Shown here piece by piece: positions 28,738 through 36,232 of a stretch of 37,159 nt of DNA. How positions within the stretch are numbered: the first letter of the stretch is position 1; every line of letters starts with the position of its first letter. The stretch lies in NCBI RefSeq assembly GCF_016598485.1, contig NZ_JAEMUW010000038.1, positions 1 through 37,159 on the forward strand, in the 5' to 3' direction. The position numbers and the translations under genes were made by a program. The stretch is from Micromonospora coerulea. Lineage in GTDB: Bacteria > Actinomycetota > Actinomycetes > Mycobacteriales > Micromonosporaceae. The notes beneath the pieces are model-generated. The model was not told the origin of the DNA and ran no database searches. It was given only the letters and a program-made list of their open reading frames with translations.

Positions 28738-28833
28738 GAGCCGGCAACGCCTCCCCGGGCGCCGGCCGAGCCGGCAACGCCTGCGGCGCGGCGAGCCGGC
28801 AACGCCCCCGGGCGCGGGGGAGCCGGCGACGTC
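28738..28833 (+). repeat. Four spaced copies of GAGCCGGCAACGCC
   Basis: The 14-base unit GAGCCGGCAACGCC occurs exactly at 28738-28751, 28768-28781 and 28793-28806, and with two changes at 28820-28833. The spacing between starts is 30, 25 and 27 bases. The copies fill the space between the pepN terminator and the nadD promoter. They have no coding role that I can see. Confidence 0.75.
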
Positions 28834-28883
28834 CGGTGCGCGGGACGGCGGCGGCCCCGGCGGGCGGTGGGCCGGGGCCGGCC

Positions 28884-28889
28884 TACGAT
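28884..28889 (+). promoter_or_regulatory. -10 box (TACGAT) of a leaderless promoter for nadD
   Basis: TACGAT ends 6 bases before the GTG at 28896, which has no Shine-Dalgarno sequence. Confidence 0.6.
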
Positions 28890-28895
28890 CGCGGG

Positions 28896-29525
28896 GTGGA
28901 GGAAGACATCCGGCGGATCGGCATCATGGGCGGCACCTTCGACCCGATCCACCACGGGCACCTGGTGGCGGCGAGCGAGGTGGCGGACCGGTTCGGGCTG
29001 GACGAGGTGGTCTTCGTCCCGACCGGCCAGCCGTGGCAGAAGGCCGACGAGCCGGTCAGCCCGGCCGAGGACCGCTACCTGATGACGGTCATCGCCACCG
29101 CCTCCAACCCGCGGTTCCAGGTCAGCCGGGTGGACATCGACCGGGGCGGCCCGACCTACACGGTCGACACCCTGCGCGACCTGCAGGCCGAGTACGGCCC
29201 GAAGGTGCAGCTCTTCTTCATCACCGGCGCCGACGCCCTGGAGCGCATCCTCTCCTGGAAGGACCTGGACGAGATCTTCGCGCTCGCCCACTTCATCGGG
29301 GTGACCCGGCCGGGGTTCGAGTTGTCGGACGAGCACCTGCCCGCCGACACCGTCAGCCTGGTGCAGGTGCCCGCGATGGCGATCTCCTCCACCAACTGCC
29401 GCGCCCGGGTGGCCCGGGGCGAGCCGGTCTGGTACCTGGTGCCGGACGGTGTGGTGCAGTACATCGCCAAACGGCGCCTGTACCAGGAGGGGAAACGCCC
29501 GGAAAGCCCTCGTTCGTCCGCGTAA
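28896..29525 (+). CDS. nadD: Nicotinate-nucleotide adenylyltransferase
   Basis: A 209-aa enzyme that joins ATP and nicotinate mononucleotide to make deamido-NAD, an essential step of NAD synthesis. The nucleotidyltransferase motif is GGTFDPIHHGHL (residues about 11-22), with VVFVPTGQPWQK and the C-terminal ISSTNCR (equivalent to the ISSTxxR signature). A cytosolic Rossmann-like fold is expected. The GTG at 28896 is chosen because a -10 box lies 6 bases before it, and the protein then begins VEEDIRRIGIMGG. A longer upstream frame would cross the repeats at 28738-28833. The gene heads the conserved series nadD, rsfS, gpgP-like, degV. Confidence 0.95.
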   Translation: MEEDIRRIGIMGGTFDPIHHGHLVAASEVADRFGLDEVVFVPTGQPWQKADEPVSPAEDRYLMTVIATASNPRFQVSRVDIDRGGPTYTVDTLRDLQAEYGPKVQLFFITGADALERILSWKDLDEIFALAHFIGVTRPGFELSDEHLPADTVSLVQVPAMAISSTNCRARVARGEPVWYLVPDGVVQYIAKRRLYQEGKRPESPRSSA

Positions 29526-29602
29526 TCGACCAGAACTGACAAGTCGTCGCCCGGCCGGGTGTGAGAGGCTTGGAGGGTCGCACGGTTGATCGAAGGAGAA
29601 CG

Positions 29603-30013
29603 GTGACAGTTTCCGAACGCGCTCACGAGCTGGCGATGGCCGCCGCCCAGGCTGCGGCCGACAAGAAGGCGCAGGACATCGCCATCATCGACGTGGGCGA
29701 CCAGCTCGCCATCACCGACGCGTTCGTCCTCGCCGCGGCCCCGAACGAGCGTCAGGTGCTGGCCATCGTCGACGCCATCGAGGAGCGCCTGCTCGAGCTG
29801 CCGGAGAAGGCCAAGCCGATCCGGCGCGAGGGCCAGCGGGGCGGCCGCTGGGTGCTGCTCGACTACGTCGACATCGTGGTGCACGTCCAGCACACCGAGG
29901 AGCGCGAGTTCTACGCCCTCGACCGGCTGTGGAAGGACTGCCCGCAGATCCCGTTCGTGGACCGGGACCTCGTCGACGCGGAGTCCGCAGCCCGCCCCGC
30001 CGCTGCGGAATGA
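29603..30013 (+). CDS. rsfS: Ribosomal silencing factor RsfS
   Basis: A 136-aa protein that binds L14 of the 50S subunit and blocks subunit joining in poor growth conditions. Family landmarks are AQDIAIIDVGDQLAITDAFV, NERQVLAIVDAIEERL and REGQRGGRWVLLDYVDIVVH with the later EEREFYALDRLW. The GTG start at 29603 has AAGGAGAA before it. The stop overlaps the next start by 4 bases (ATGA). The order nadD-rsfS-phosphatase is the same as in Mycobacterium (Rv2421c-Rv2420c-Rv2419c). Confidence 0.96.
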   Translation: MTVSERAHELAMAAAQAAADKKAQDIAIIDVGDQLAITDAFVLAAAPNERQVLAIVDAIEERLLELPEKAKPIRREGQRGGRWVLLDYVDIVVHVQHTEEREFYALDRLWKDCPQIPFVDRDLVDAESAARPAAAE

Positions 30014-30639
30014 CCCGCCTGATCATCTGGCGGCATGGCAACACCGACTGGAACGCCGCCAGCCGGGTCCAGGGGCAGACCGACGTCCCGCTCAACGACC
30101 TCGGCCGGGAGCAGGCGCGCTGCGCCGCCCCGGCGCTGGCCGGGCTGCGCCCGGACGCCATCGTCGCCAGTGACCTGCGCCGCGCCGCGGACACCGCCGC
30201 CGCGCTCGCCGCGTTGACCGGGCTGCCGGTCCGCACCGACGCCCGGCTCCGGGAGCGGCACTTCGGCGACTGGCAGGGCCTCACCCTGACCGAGGTGAGC
30301 GAACGGTTCCCCGCGGAGTACGCCCGCTGGCGGGCCGGTGACCCCGACCCGGGCGCGGGCATCGAGAGCCTCGCCGATCTCGGCAAGCGGCTCGGCGCCG
30401 CCTTCCAGGACGCCGCCGACCTCGCCGCCGGGGGCACCGTCGTGGTCACCACCCACGGTGGCGGCGCCCGCCAGGGCGTCGGGCACCTGCTCGGCTGGGA
30501 CCACGCGGTGCTGCGCAGCGTCGGCTCGCTCGCCAACTGCCACTGGACCGAGCTGCGCCACGACGACGTCCGGGGCTGGCACCTGCGCGCCCACAATGTC
30601 GGGCTGATCACGCAGCCGGCGCTGACCGAGGCGGTCTGA
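30010..30639 (+). CDS. Histidine phosphatase family protein, GpgP-like
   Basis: A 209-aa phosphatase of the phosphoglycerate-mutase-like branch. The phosphorylated histidine is H9 in WRHGNTDWN. The acid residue region is LRERHFGDWQGLTL, and the second catalytic histidine is in VVTTHGGG. In Mycobacterium the gene at this position (Rv2419c) encodes glucosyl-3-phosphoglycerate phosphatase, which makes glucosylglycerate for methylglucose lipopolysaccharide. The same role here is inferred from synteny, not proved by sequence. The ATG overlaps the rsfS stop codon. Confidence 0.9.
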   Translation: MTRLIIWRHGNTDWNAASRVQGQTDVPLNDLGREQARCAAPALAGLRPDAIVASDLRRAADTAAALAALTGLPVRTDARLRERHFGDWQGLTLTEVSERFPAEYARWRAGDPDPGAGIESLADLGKRLGAAFQDAADLAAGGTVVVTTHGGGARQGVGHLLGWDHAVLRSVGSLANCHWTELRHDDVRGWHLRAHNVGLITQPALTEAV

Positions 30640-30673
30640 CCAAACGGCCCCGGCACGCCGCGGCGACATCGGC

Positions 30674-30679
30674 TAGCGT
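30674..30679 (+). promoter_or_regulatory. -10 box (TAGCGT) of a leaderless promoter for the DegV gene
   Basis: TAGCGT ends 7 bases before the ATG at 30687, which has no Shine-Dalgarno sequence. A GTG at 30678 in the same frame overlaps this box and is therefore an unlikely start. Confidence 0.55.
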
Positions 30680-30686
30680 GCCGGGC

Positions 30687-31541
30687 ATGCCCGTCGCGGT
30701 CGTCACCGACTCCACCGCCTACCTCCCGCCCGAGCTGGTGCGCGCGCACCAGCTCACCGTCATCCCGCTGACCGTCGTGCTCAACGGGGCCGAGGGGCTG
30801 GAGGGGGTCGAGACCCTCCCGGCCGACGCCACCCGGGCGCTCGGCGGGCGGCGCGTCTCGGCGAGCACCTCCCGGCCGTCGCCGGAACAGTTCGCCCAGG
30901 TCTACCGGGCGCTGCTCGCCGACGGCGCCGAGGGCGTCGTCTCGGTGCACATCTCCGCCGAGCTGTCCGGCACCGTGGAGGCGGCCCAGCTGGCCGCCGC
31001 CGAGATCGGCGACCGGGTCGCGGTGGTCGACAGCCGCTCCACCGGCATGGGCCTGGGCTTCCCGGTGCTCGCCGCCGCCGCGGCCGCCGAGCGGGGCGCC
31101 GACCTTCCCGCCGTACGCCAGGCCGCGGCCGACGCCGTCGCACGCACCACCATCTTCTTCTACGTCGACACGCTGGAGTTCCTCCGCCGGGGTGGCCGGA
31201 TCAACGCCGCCGAGGCGCTGCTCGGCACCGCCCTGTCGGTCAAGCCGATCATGCACATGCCGGACGGCGCGATCGTGCTCAAGGACAAGGTGCGTACCGC
31301 CAGCCGGGGCGTGGCCCGCCTGGTGGACCTGGCCGTCGAGGCGGCCGGCGATGCCGAGGTGGACCTTGGCGTGCACCACCTCGCCGCCCCGCAGCGCGCC
31401 GAACAACTGCTCGGGGCGCTCACCGAGCGGCTCGGCGACCACCTGCACGACACGTACGTCTCCGAGGCCGGCGCGGTCGTCGCCGCGCACGCCGGGCCGG
31501 GCCTGGCCTGCGTGGTGATCCACCGTCGGCCGGCTGCCTGA
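30687..31541 (+). CDS. DegV family fatty-acid-binding protein
   Basis: A 284-aa DegV-family protein. It binds a fatty acid in the cleft of its two domains and may act in fatty-acid phosphorylation with FakA-type kinases. Landmarks are VAVVTDSTAYLPPEL at the start, SASTSRPSPEQFAQVYRALL, VVSVHISAELSGTVEAAQLA, VVDSRSTGMGLGFPVL, and the domain segment FFYVDTLEFLRRGGRINAAE with ALSVKPIMHMPDG. No fakA-like gene is in the window. The next gene starts 4 bases after its stop codon, so they form an operon. Confidence 0.94.
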   Translation: MPVAVVTDSTAYLPPELVRAHQLTVIPLTVVLNGAEGLEGVETLPADATRALGGRRVSASTSRPSPEQFAQVYRALLADGAEGVVSVHISAELSGTVEAAQLAAAEIGDRVAVVDSRSTGMGLGFPVLAAAAAAERGADLPAVRQAAADAVARTTIFFYVDTLEFLRRGGRINAAEALLGTALSVKPIMHMPDGAIVLKDKVRTASRGVARLVDLAVEAAGDAEVDLGVHHLAAPQRAEQLLGALTERLGDHLHDTYVSEAGAVVAAHAGPGLACVVIHRRPAA

Positions 31542-31545
31542 CGGC

Positions 31546-32313
31546 ATGTCCTTCGTGGTGACCGGCGGTGGCCGGGGCGTCGGGCGGGCGATCGTGGAGC
31601 GGCTGGCCGCCGATGGCGGCACCGTGGTCGTCGTCGAACGGGACCGGGATGGGCTGGCCTGGCTGCCGGCGCATCCCGCCGCGCGGCGGCTGCTGCCGGT
31701 GGTCGGCGACGCCGCCGACGAGCGGGTCACCGGGCAGGCCGCCGACCTGGCCGAGCGGGCCGCCCCGCTGGCCGGCTGGGTCAACAATGCCGCGGTCTTC
31801 CGGGACGCCGCCCTGCACACCGCGCCCGCCGCCGAGGTGTACGACCTGATCGGGCTCAACCTGCGCCCCGCCGTGGTCGGCGCCGCCACCGCCGTACGCC
31901 GCTTCCTGGCCGCCGGTACCGGCGGCGCGATCGTCAACGTCTCCTCCCACCAGGCGCGCCGCCCGGTGCCCGGCGCCCTGCCGTACGCGACCGCGAAGGC
32001 CGCCGTCGAGGGGCTGACCCGGGCGCTGGCCGTCGAGTACGGCGGCCGGGGGATCCGCACCAACGCGGTGGCCCTCGGCTCGATCGCCACCGAGCGGCAC
32101 GCGGAGTTCCTCGCCGGCCAGGAGCCGGCCGAGGCGGAACGGGTGACCGCGGAACTGGCCCGGTTGCACCCCGTGGGCCGGATCGGTGCGGCCGCGGAGG
32201 TGGCCGACGCCGTGGCGTTCCTGCTGTCGCCGCAGGCCGGTTTCGTCAACGGGGTGACCCTGCCGGTGGACGGCGGCCGGGCCGCGCTCGGCCTGGACCC
32301 GGAGGCCCGGTAG
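31546..32313 (+). CDS. SDR family oxidoreductase
   Basis: A 255-aa classical short-chain dehydrogenase using NAD(P). The cofactor motif TGGGRGVG is at residues about 6-13, NNA (WVNNAAVFRD) stabilises the central sheet, and the catalytic Ser and Tyr-xxx-Lys are in VNVSSHQARRP and PYATAKAAVEG. The C-terminal PVDGG is typical. The substrate is unknown. It lies 4 bases after the DegV gene and is probably cotranscribed, although it is not a usual member of the nadD-comEA series and may be lineage specific. Confidence 0.93.
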   Translation: MSFVVTGGGRGVGRAIVERLAADGGTVVVVERDRDGLAWLPAHPAARRLLPVVGDAADERVTGQAADLAERAAPLAGWVNNAAVFRDAALHTAPAAEVYDLIGLNLRPAVVGAATAVRRFLAAGTGGAIVNVSSHQARRPVPGALPYATAKAAVEGLTRALAVEYGGRGIRTNAVALGSIATERHAEFLAGQEPAEAERVTAELARLHPVGRIGAAAEVADAVAFLLSPQAGFVNGVTLPVDGGRAALGLDPEAR

Positions 32314-32354
32314 GCACCGGACACCCGATAGCACGGCTCCGCATGATCAGGGCG

Positions 32355-32382
32355 TTGTCCACAGGAAGCGTTGTCGTCCACA
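32355..32382. promoter_or_regulatory. Two DnaA-box-like sites upstream of comEA
   Basis: TTGTCCACA (32355-32363) is identical to the actinobacterial DnaA-box consensus. TCGTCCACA (32374-32382) differs at one position and lies 19 bases later on the same strand. Both are within the 121-bp gap before comEA and upstream of its -10 box. There is no AT-rich unwinding element, so an origin is not implied. A regulatory or DnaA-titrating role is possible. Confidence 0.45.
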
Positions 32383-32422
32383 GGGGACGAGCGCGAACCT
32401 GAGCGGCGTGGCTCACCCGCCC

Positions 32423-32428
32423 TAGCCT
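32423..32428 (+). promoter_or_regulatory. -10 box (TAGCCT) of a leaderless promoter for comEA
   Basis: TAGCCT ends 6 bases before the GTG at 32435; no Shine-Dalgarno sequence is present. Confidence 0.55.
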
Positions 32429-32434
32429 CGCGGC

Positions 32435-33568
32435 GTGCCAGATGACGAGGAGATCCGGGTGCGGCGGCGGCTCACCCTGCTGTTCGACCCGCCGCCGGCC
32501 GACCTTCGGGCCGCCGGCCCCGATCCGGCGGCCCACGCCGACCGCCGGCCGGCGGATCCGCCGGGTGCGATCCCACCCGACTGGCCGACGTTCGACCTGC
32601 TCGCCCCGACCCGCTCCCCACGGGCGAATCCGGCCCCCTTCCGGTCCCCGATCCCGGGCACCGGAGTCGAGGAGCCGTCCGGTTCGCTCCCTGCGGAGTC
32701 GCCCGGGTCGGTCCCGCCGGAGCCGTTCGGGTCCGTCCCGGTGGAGTCGACCGAGACGCCGCAGGCCGATGCGCCGGAGTGGCCCGGGCCGAGCCGGTCC
32801 AGTGCGCCCCGGATCGCCGTGGGAAACCAGTCCATCCTGTCCCCGGTGGTCGGGGACCGGCCCACCTCGGCCCGGGTCCGCGTCGTCGACGAAGAGAACT
32901 CCTCGGGCCGCTCCGTGCTCCTGCCCGGCCCCGGCGCGTTCGACCCGGGGCGGCGCGGGGTGCGGGCGCTGGCCGCCGTCGCCCTGGTCGTGGTGCTCGG
33001 CGCCGCGCTCTGGGCCTGGCGGTCCCGGCCCCACGCCGAGCCGGTCCGGCCGGTGTCCACGGTCGCCGCGCCGGGCGGGTCGGCGCCGTTCCCCCAGGGC
33101 TCGCCCGGCGCGCCGAACGGCCAACTGGTGGTCGCGGTCGCCGGCAAGGTGCGCCGCCCCGGCCTGGTCCGGCTGCCGGCGGGCGCCCGGGTCGCCGACG
33201 CCGTCGAGGCGGCCGGCGGTGCGCTGCCCGGCGTGGACGTGGCCCTGCTCAACCCGGCCCGCAAGCTCACCGATGGCGAACTGGTCCTGGTGGGCGTCGC
33301 CGCCCCGCCCGGCCCCGCCGGCCCGCCCCCGGCCGGTGGAGCGGCGGGGCCGGCGGCTGCCGGCCCGGCGCCGGGCGCGCCGGTCAACCTCAACACCGCC
33401 ACCCTGGGCCAGCTAGACGCCCTGCCCGGGGTCGGGCCGGTGCTCGCCCAGCGGATCCTCACCCACCGCGAGCAGCACGGCGGCTTCCGGTCGGTGGCGG
33501 ACCTGCGCCAGGTCGAGGGCATCGGTGACGCCCGGTACGAGCAGCTCAAGGACCTGGTGACGGTATGA
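32435..33568 (+). CDS. comEA: ComEA family DNA-binding (helix-hairpin-helix) protein
   Basis: A 377-aa protein that by family role binds DNA outside the membrane and hands it to ComEC. The long N-terminal region (about 1-165) is cytoplasmic, Pro/Arg-rich and disordered. One transmembrane helix follows (ALAAVALVVVLGAALWAW, about 173-190). A SLBB domain follows (GQLVVAVAGKVRRPGLVRLP, about 227-290). The C-terminal HhH domain contains VNLNTATLGQLDALPGVGPV and FRSVADLRQVEGIGDARYEQ. The cytoplasmic arm is much longer than in Bacillus ComEA, as is common in actinobacteria. The stop overlaps the comEC ATG by 4 bases. Because comEC is interrupted, DNA uptake by this pair should be lost. Confidence 0.93.
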   Translation: MPDDEEIRVRRRLTLLFDPPPADLRAAGPDPAAHADRRPADPPGAIPPDWPTFDLLAPTRSPRANPAPFRSPIPGTGVEEPSGSLPAESPGSVPPEPFGSVPVESTETPQADAPEWPGPSRSSAPRIAVGNQSILSPVVGDRPTSARVRVVDEENSSGRSVLLPGPGAFDPGRRGVRALAAVALVVVLGAALWAWRSRPHAEPVRPVSTVAAPGGSAPFPQGSPGAPNGQLVVAVAGKVRRPGLVRLPAGARVADAVEAAGGALPGVDVALLNPARKLTDGELVLVGVAAPPGPAGPPPAGGAAGPAAAGPAPGAPVNLNTATLGQLDALPGVGPVLAQRILTHREQHGGFRSVADLRQVEGIGDARYEQLKDLVTV

Positions 33569-34452
33569 GCACCCGCCGCAACGCCGTCGGCTCGCACCCC
33601 ACCGACCAGCCCGCCGGCGGGACCCCGCACGACGCTCCGGCCAGCGACGGCCACGGGCCCGACGTCCCGGACCTGCGGTTGGCCGGACTGGCCGTGGCCG
33701 CCTGGCTCGCCGCACTCGCCGGCCTGCACCTCACCGCCGCAGCGGCGACCGCACTGGCCGCCGTCGCCGCCGTCCTCGCCGCTCTCGTCGGCGCCCACCT
33801 GCTCGGCGTTCTCGGCCGCCCGGCCGCCCGGTTCCGCCGGCACGGCTGGATCGTCGTCGCCGTGCTGGTCGGCGTGGTCTGCGGGGCCAGCGCGACCAGC
33901 GCCCGGCTCGTGGTCCGCGACGCGGCCCCGGTCCGGGCGCTGGTCGACGAGCGCGCCCCGGTCACCGTGGAACTGGTCCTCCGGGACGACCCGCGCCCCG
34001 TGCGGGGCGCCGCCGGCCGGCCCGCCACCCTCCTGGTCCGGGCCGACCTGGACCACTTCACCGCCCGGGACGGCCGGCGGGTGGCCGGACCCGTCCGCGG
34101 CCTGGTGCTGGCCTCCCACCCGGCCTGGCGAGGGCTGCTCCCCGGGCAACGGGTGACCGCGCAGGGACGGTTGGCCGCCCCGCGCGGCGGCGACCTGACC
34201 GCCGCGGTGCTCACCGTGACCGGCCCGCCCACGCCGCACGGCTCGGCGCCGTGGCTCCAGCGCGCGGCCGGCACGCTGCGCGCCGGACTGCAACGCGCCT
34301 GCGAACCGCTGCCCGACGAGCCGGGCGGCCTGCTGCCCGGTCTGGTCGTCGGCGACACCAGTCGGCTGGTGCCGGCCGTGGAGGCGGACTTCCGGACCAC
34401 CGGCATGACCCACCTGAACGCCGTGTCCGGCTCGAACGTCGAACAGGGGTAG
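33565..34452 (+). pseudogene. comEC: comEC, truncated N-terminal part
   Basis: The first 295 codons of a ComEC/Rec2 DNA-transport channel gene, normally about 750-850 aa. Present are N-terminal membrane helices (LRLAGLAVAAWLAALAGLHL; HGWIVVAVLVGVVCGASA), the DUF4131 soluble part (about 120-240), and the first residues of the Competence domain (GLLPGLVVGDTSRLV; TGMTHLNAVSGSNV). After the valine codon at 34438-34440 the family sequence stops. The frame runs on for EQG and ends at a TAG (34450-34452), 18 bases before the integrase start. The rest of the channel and the metallo-beta-lactamase domain are missing. The gene is therefore split by an inserted element; the 3' part should lie beyond the right end of that element. 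Confidence 0.9.
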
Positions 34453-34469
34453 TGGTAGGTTACCAGGTC

Positions 34470-35894
34470 ATGCGCGCGGTGATCTACACGCGGGTCTCAT
34501 CCGACCCCAACAACCTCGGTCGCTCTGTCGAGGAGCAGGAAGCCGACTGTAGAGCCGTCTGCGAGCGGGAAGGCTGGCAGGTGGTGCGGGTGTTCTCGGA
34601 CAACGACCGGAGCGCCAGCCGCTACGCGAAGAAGGAGCGCCCCGAGTACCAGGCGCTGCGCGCCTTCCTTGAAGCCGGCAAGGCTGACGTGCTGGTGATG
34701 TGGGAAGGCAGCCGGGCGCAACGGGACCTTGAGGCATACCTCTCGCTGCGGAAGCTCTGCCAGGCGCAGGGGATCGGCTACAGCTACTCGGGCAGGCTGT
34801 ACGACCTGAGCCGCACCGATGACCGCTTCACCACGGGACTTGATGCCCTGCTCGCGGAGCGGGAAGCCGACCTGACCCGAGACCGGGTGTTGCGTGCCGT
34901 CCGTGCCAACGCTGCGGCAGGGAAGCCACACGGCAGACTGCTCTACGGGTACCGGCGGATCTACGGCGACGGTGGTCAGTTCGTGGCGCAGGTGATCCAC
35001 GAGGAGCACGCCGAGGTGATCCGCGAGGCAGCCAAGCGGGTTGCCAGCGGGGAAGCCTGCTACTCGATCGCTGAGGACTTCAACCGCCGGGGCATCCCAA
35101 CGCCACGCGGCGGCAAGCAGGGATGGTCGCTCAGCCAGATCGGCCGGATGTTGCAGAACCCTGGGTACATCGGGAAGCGGGTGCACCTCGGGAAGATCGT
35201 TGGCGATGCTGACTGGCCGGCCATCCTCGATCCCGAGACGTACGCGGTCTGCCGGTCGATCCTGACCGACCCTCGGCGGAAGACTCAGCGAGACACCACC
35301 GTCCGCCACCTGCTCTCCGGTGCCGCCGTCTGCGACGTGTGCGGGTCGCGCATGCGGGTGCAGAAGAACCGCACGCACTACGCCTACCTGTGCTCGGCTC
35401 GGTTCTGCGTGTCGGTCAAGACAACCGTGCTTGAGCAGTTCGTGGTGGCTGTGCTGGTCGCTCGGCTGTCCCGTCCTGATGCGCTCGACCTGCTCGCCCC
35501 ACCGGCAGACCGGGGAGTGGTTGAGCAGGCACGGCAGGAAGCCAAGCAGAAGCGGGCCCGGCTGGAGGAGTGGTACGCGGCAGCCGCACGCGATGAGATC
35601 ACCCCTGCCGGTCTAGCTTCCATCGAGCGGACGTTGCTCGCCGAGATCGAAGATGCCGAGCGCCGAGCAGAGCATGTCGACGTGCCCCCGCTGGTCCGAG
35701 ACCTGGTCGGGCCTGGCGTCGAGCAGAGGTGGGAACGGCTGACCATCGGCCAGCAACGCGAGGTGGTGTCGCTCCTGCTCGACCTGCGGGTGGGGAAGAC
35801 GTACCAAGGCGCGCGCTCGCTCGACCCTCGCCGGCTCGGCAACTCCCGATGGCGCGGGGACTCGCAGACGTGGGCAGAGCGCGGGTTGGTCTGA
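34470..35894 (+). CDS. Large serine recombinase (site-specific integrase)
   Basis: A 474-aa large serine recombinase that would insert and, with a directionality factor, excise the element. The resolvase-type catalytic domain begins RAVIYTRVSSDPNNLGRSVE with nucleophile S10, and contains DRSASRYAKKERPEYQALRA and the arginines of WEGSRAQRDLEAY. The Recombinase domain follows (GKPHGRLLYGYRR; FNRRGIPTPRGG; SLSQIGRMLQNPGYIGKR). A zinc ribbon has CDVCG and, after 16 residues, C-x5-C (LCSARFCVS). A coiled-coil region follows (EARQEAKQKRARLEEW-like segment to AEIEDAERRAEHV). The ATG at 34470 is the conserved family start; an in-frame GTG at 34452 is an alternative. The gene faces away from the comEC junction, which is the usual target-side arrangement. 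Confidence 0.93.
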   Translation: MRAVIYTRVSSDPNNLGRSVEEQEADCRAVCEREGWQVVRVFSDNDRSASRYAKKERPEYQALRAFLEAGKADVLVMWEGSRAQRDLEAYLSLRKLCQAQGIGYSYSGRLYDLSRTDDRFTTGLDALLAEREADLTRDRVLRAVRANAAAGKPHGRLLYGYRRIYGDGGQFVAQVIHEEHAEVIREAAKRVASGEACYSIAEDFNRRGIPTPRGGKQGWSLSQIGRMLQNPGYIGKRVHLGKIVGDADWPAILDPETYAVCRSILTDPRRKTQRDTTVRHLLSGAAVCDVCGSRMRVQKNRTHYAYLCSARFCVSVKTTVLEQFVVAVLVARLSRPDALDLLAPPADRGVVEQARQEAKQKRARLEEWYAAAARDEITPAGLASIERTLLAEIEDAERRAEHVDVPPLVRDLVGPGVEQRWERLTIGQQREVVSLLLDLRVGKTYQGARSLDPRRLGNSRWRGDSQTWAERGLV

Positions 35895-35940
35895 CCATCG
35901 GCGGCCTGGTTGGCGGACACGATCAGCCGGTCGGGTCGCA

Positions 35941-35946
35941 TAGCAT
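35941..35946 (+). promoter_or_regulatory. -10 box (TAGCAT) of a leaderless promoter inside the element
   Basis: TAGCAT ends 6 bases before the ATG at 35953, the same arrangement as in the host genes, which supports the reality of the 77-aa gene. Confidence 0.5.
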
Positions 35947-35952
35947 CCGGGC

Positions 35953-36186
35953 ATGGTCGAAGCCCTGTGCGCGCTGATCGGCTGTCTCCTCGTGCCGTAC
36001 TTGCTGGTTCTTCTCGCCTACGGTCCCCCCGTGGCGAGGAGCCTCTCCGACGTGGTTGGTGCGATAGCTCTCCGGCCTCGGCGATCGTCCGGTCTGTTCG
36101 CTGCACTGGCGCGACGGCATCGGCGAGCGATGTTCGTGGTGCGGGAGTCTGAGAGGCTGCGGGAGCGCGAGCGCGACGAGGGCTGA
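35953..36186 (+). CDS. Small membrane protein of the element (77 aa)
   Basis: A 77-aa protein with one clear N-terminal membrane helix (LCALIGCLLVPYLLVLLAYG), a possible second weak hydrophobic stretch, and a strongly charged tail ending RLRERERDEG. I do not recognise the family. It is positioned 58 bases after the integrase and has its own leaderless-type promoter. It could be a cargo gene, such as an anchor for the next protein, but nothing in the sequence proves this. Confidence 0.6.
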   Translation: MVEALCALIGCLLVPYLLVLLAYGPPVARSLSDVVGAIALRPRRSSGLFAALARRHRRAMFVVRESERLRERERDEG

Positions 36187-36198
36187 GCGCGAGGTTGG

Positions 36199-36204
36199 TA
36201 GCCT
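36199..36204 (+). promoter_or_regulatory. Possible -10 box (TAGCCT) before the Ntn-like gene
   Basis: TAGCCT lies 28 bases before the ATG at 36233. It would give a short leader of about 22 bases, without a Shine-Dalgarno sequence. Weak evidence. Confidence 0.3.
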
Positions 36205-36232
36205 GCGACGTGTACTTCCGTCGATCCCACGG

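Noticed and set aside
25478..28777. Long minus-strand open frame opposite pepN and its neighbours
   Set aside because: It spans several real genes on the other strand and has shadow composition.
28638..28895. Upstream extension of nadD
   Set aside because: It would start inside the end of pepN and run through the terminator and the repeat array. The GTG at 28896 has a proper -10 box.
30678..30686. GTG start for the DegV gene at 30678
   Set aside because: It overlaps the putative -10 box, and the ATG at 30687 gives the family start PVAVVTDST.
34441..34470. Exact att core sequence at the comEC junction
   Set aside because: Only one junction is in the window, so the core cannot be defined; only the end of comEC similarity at about 34440 is stated.
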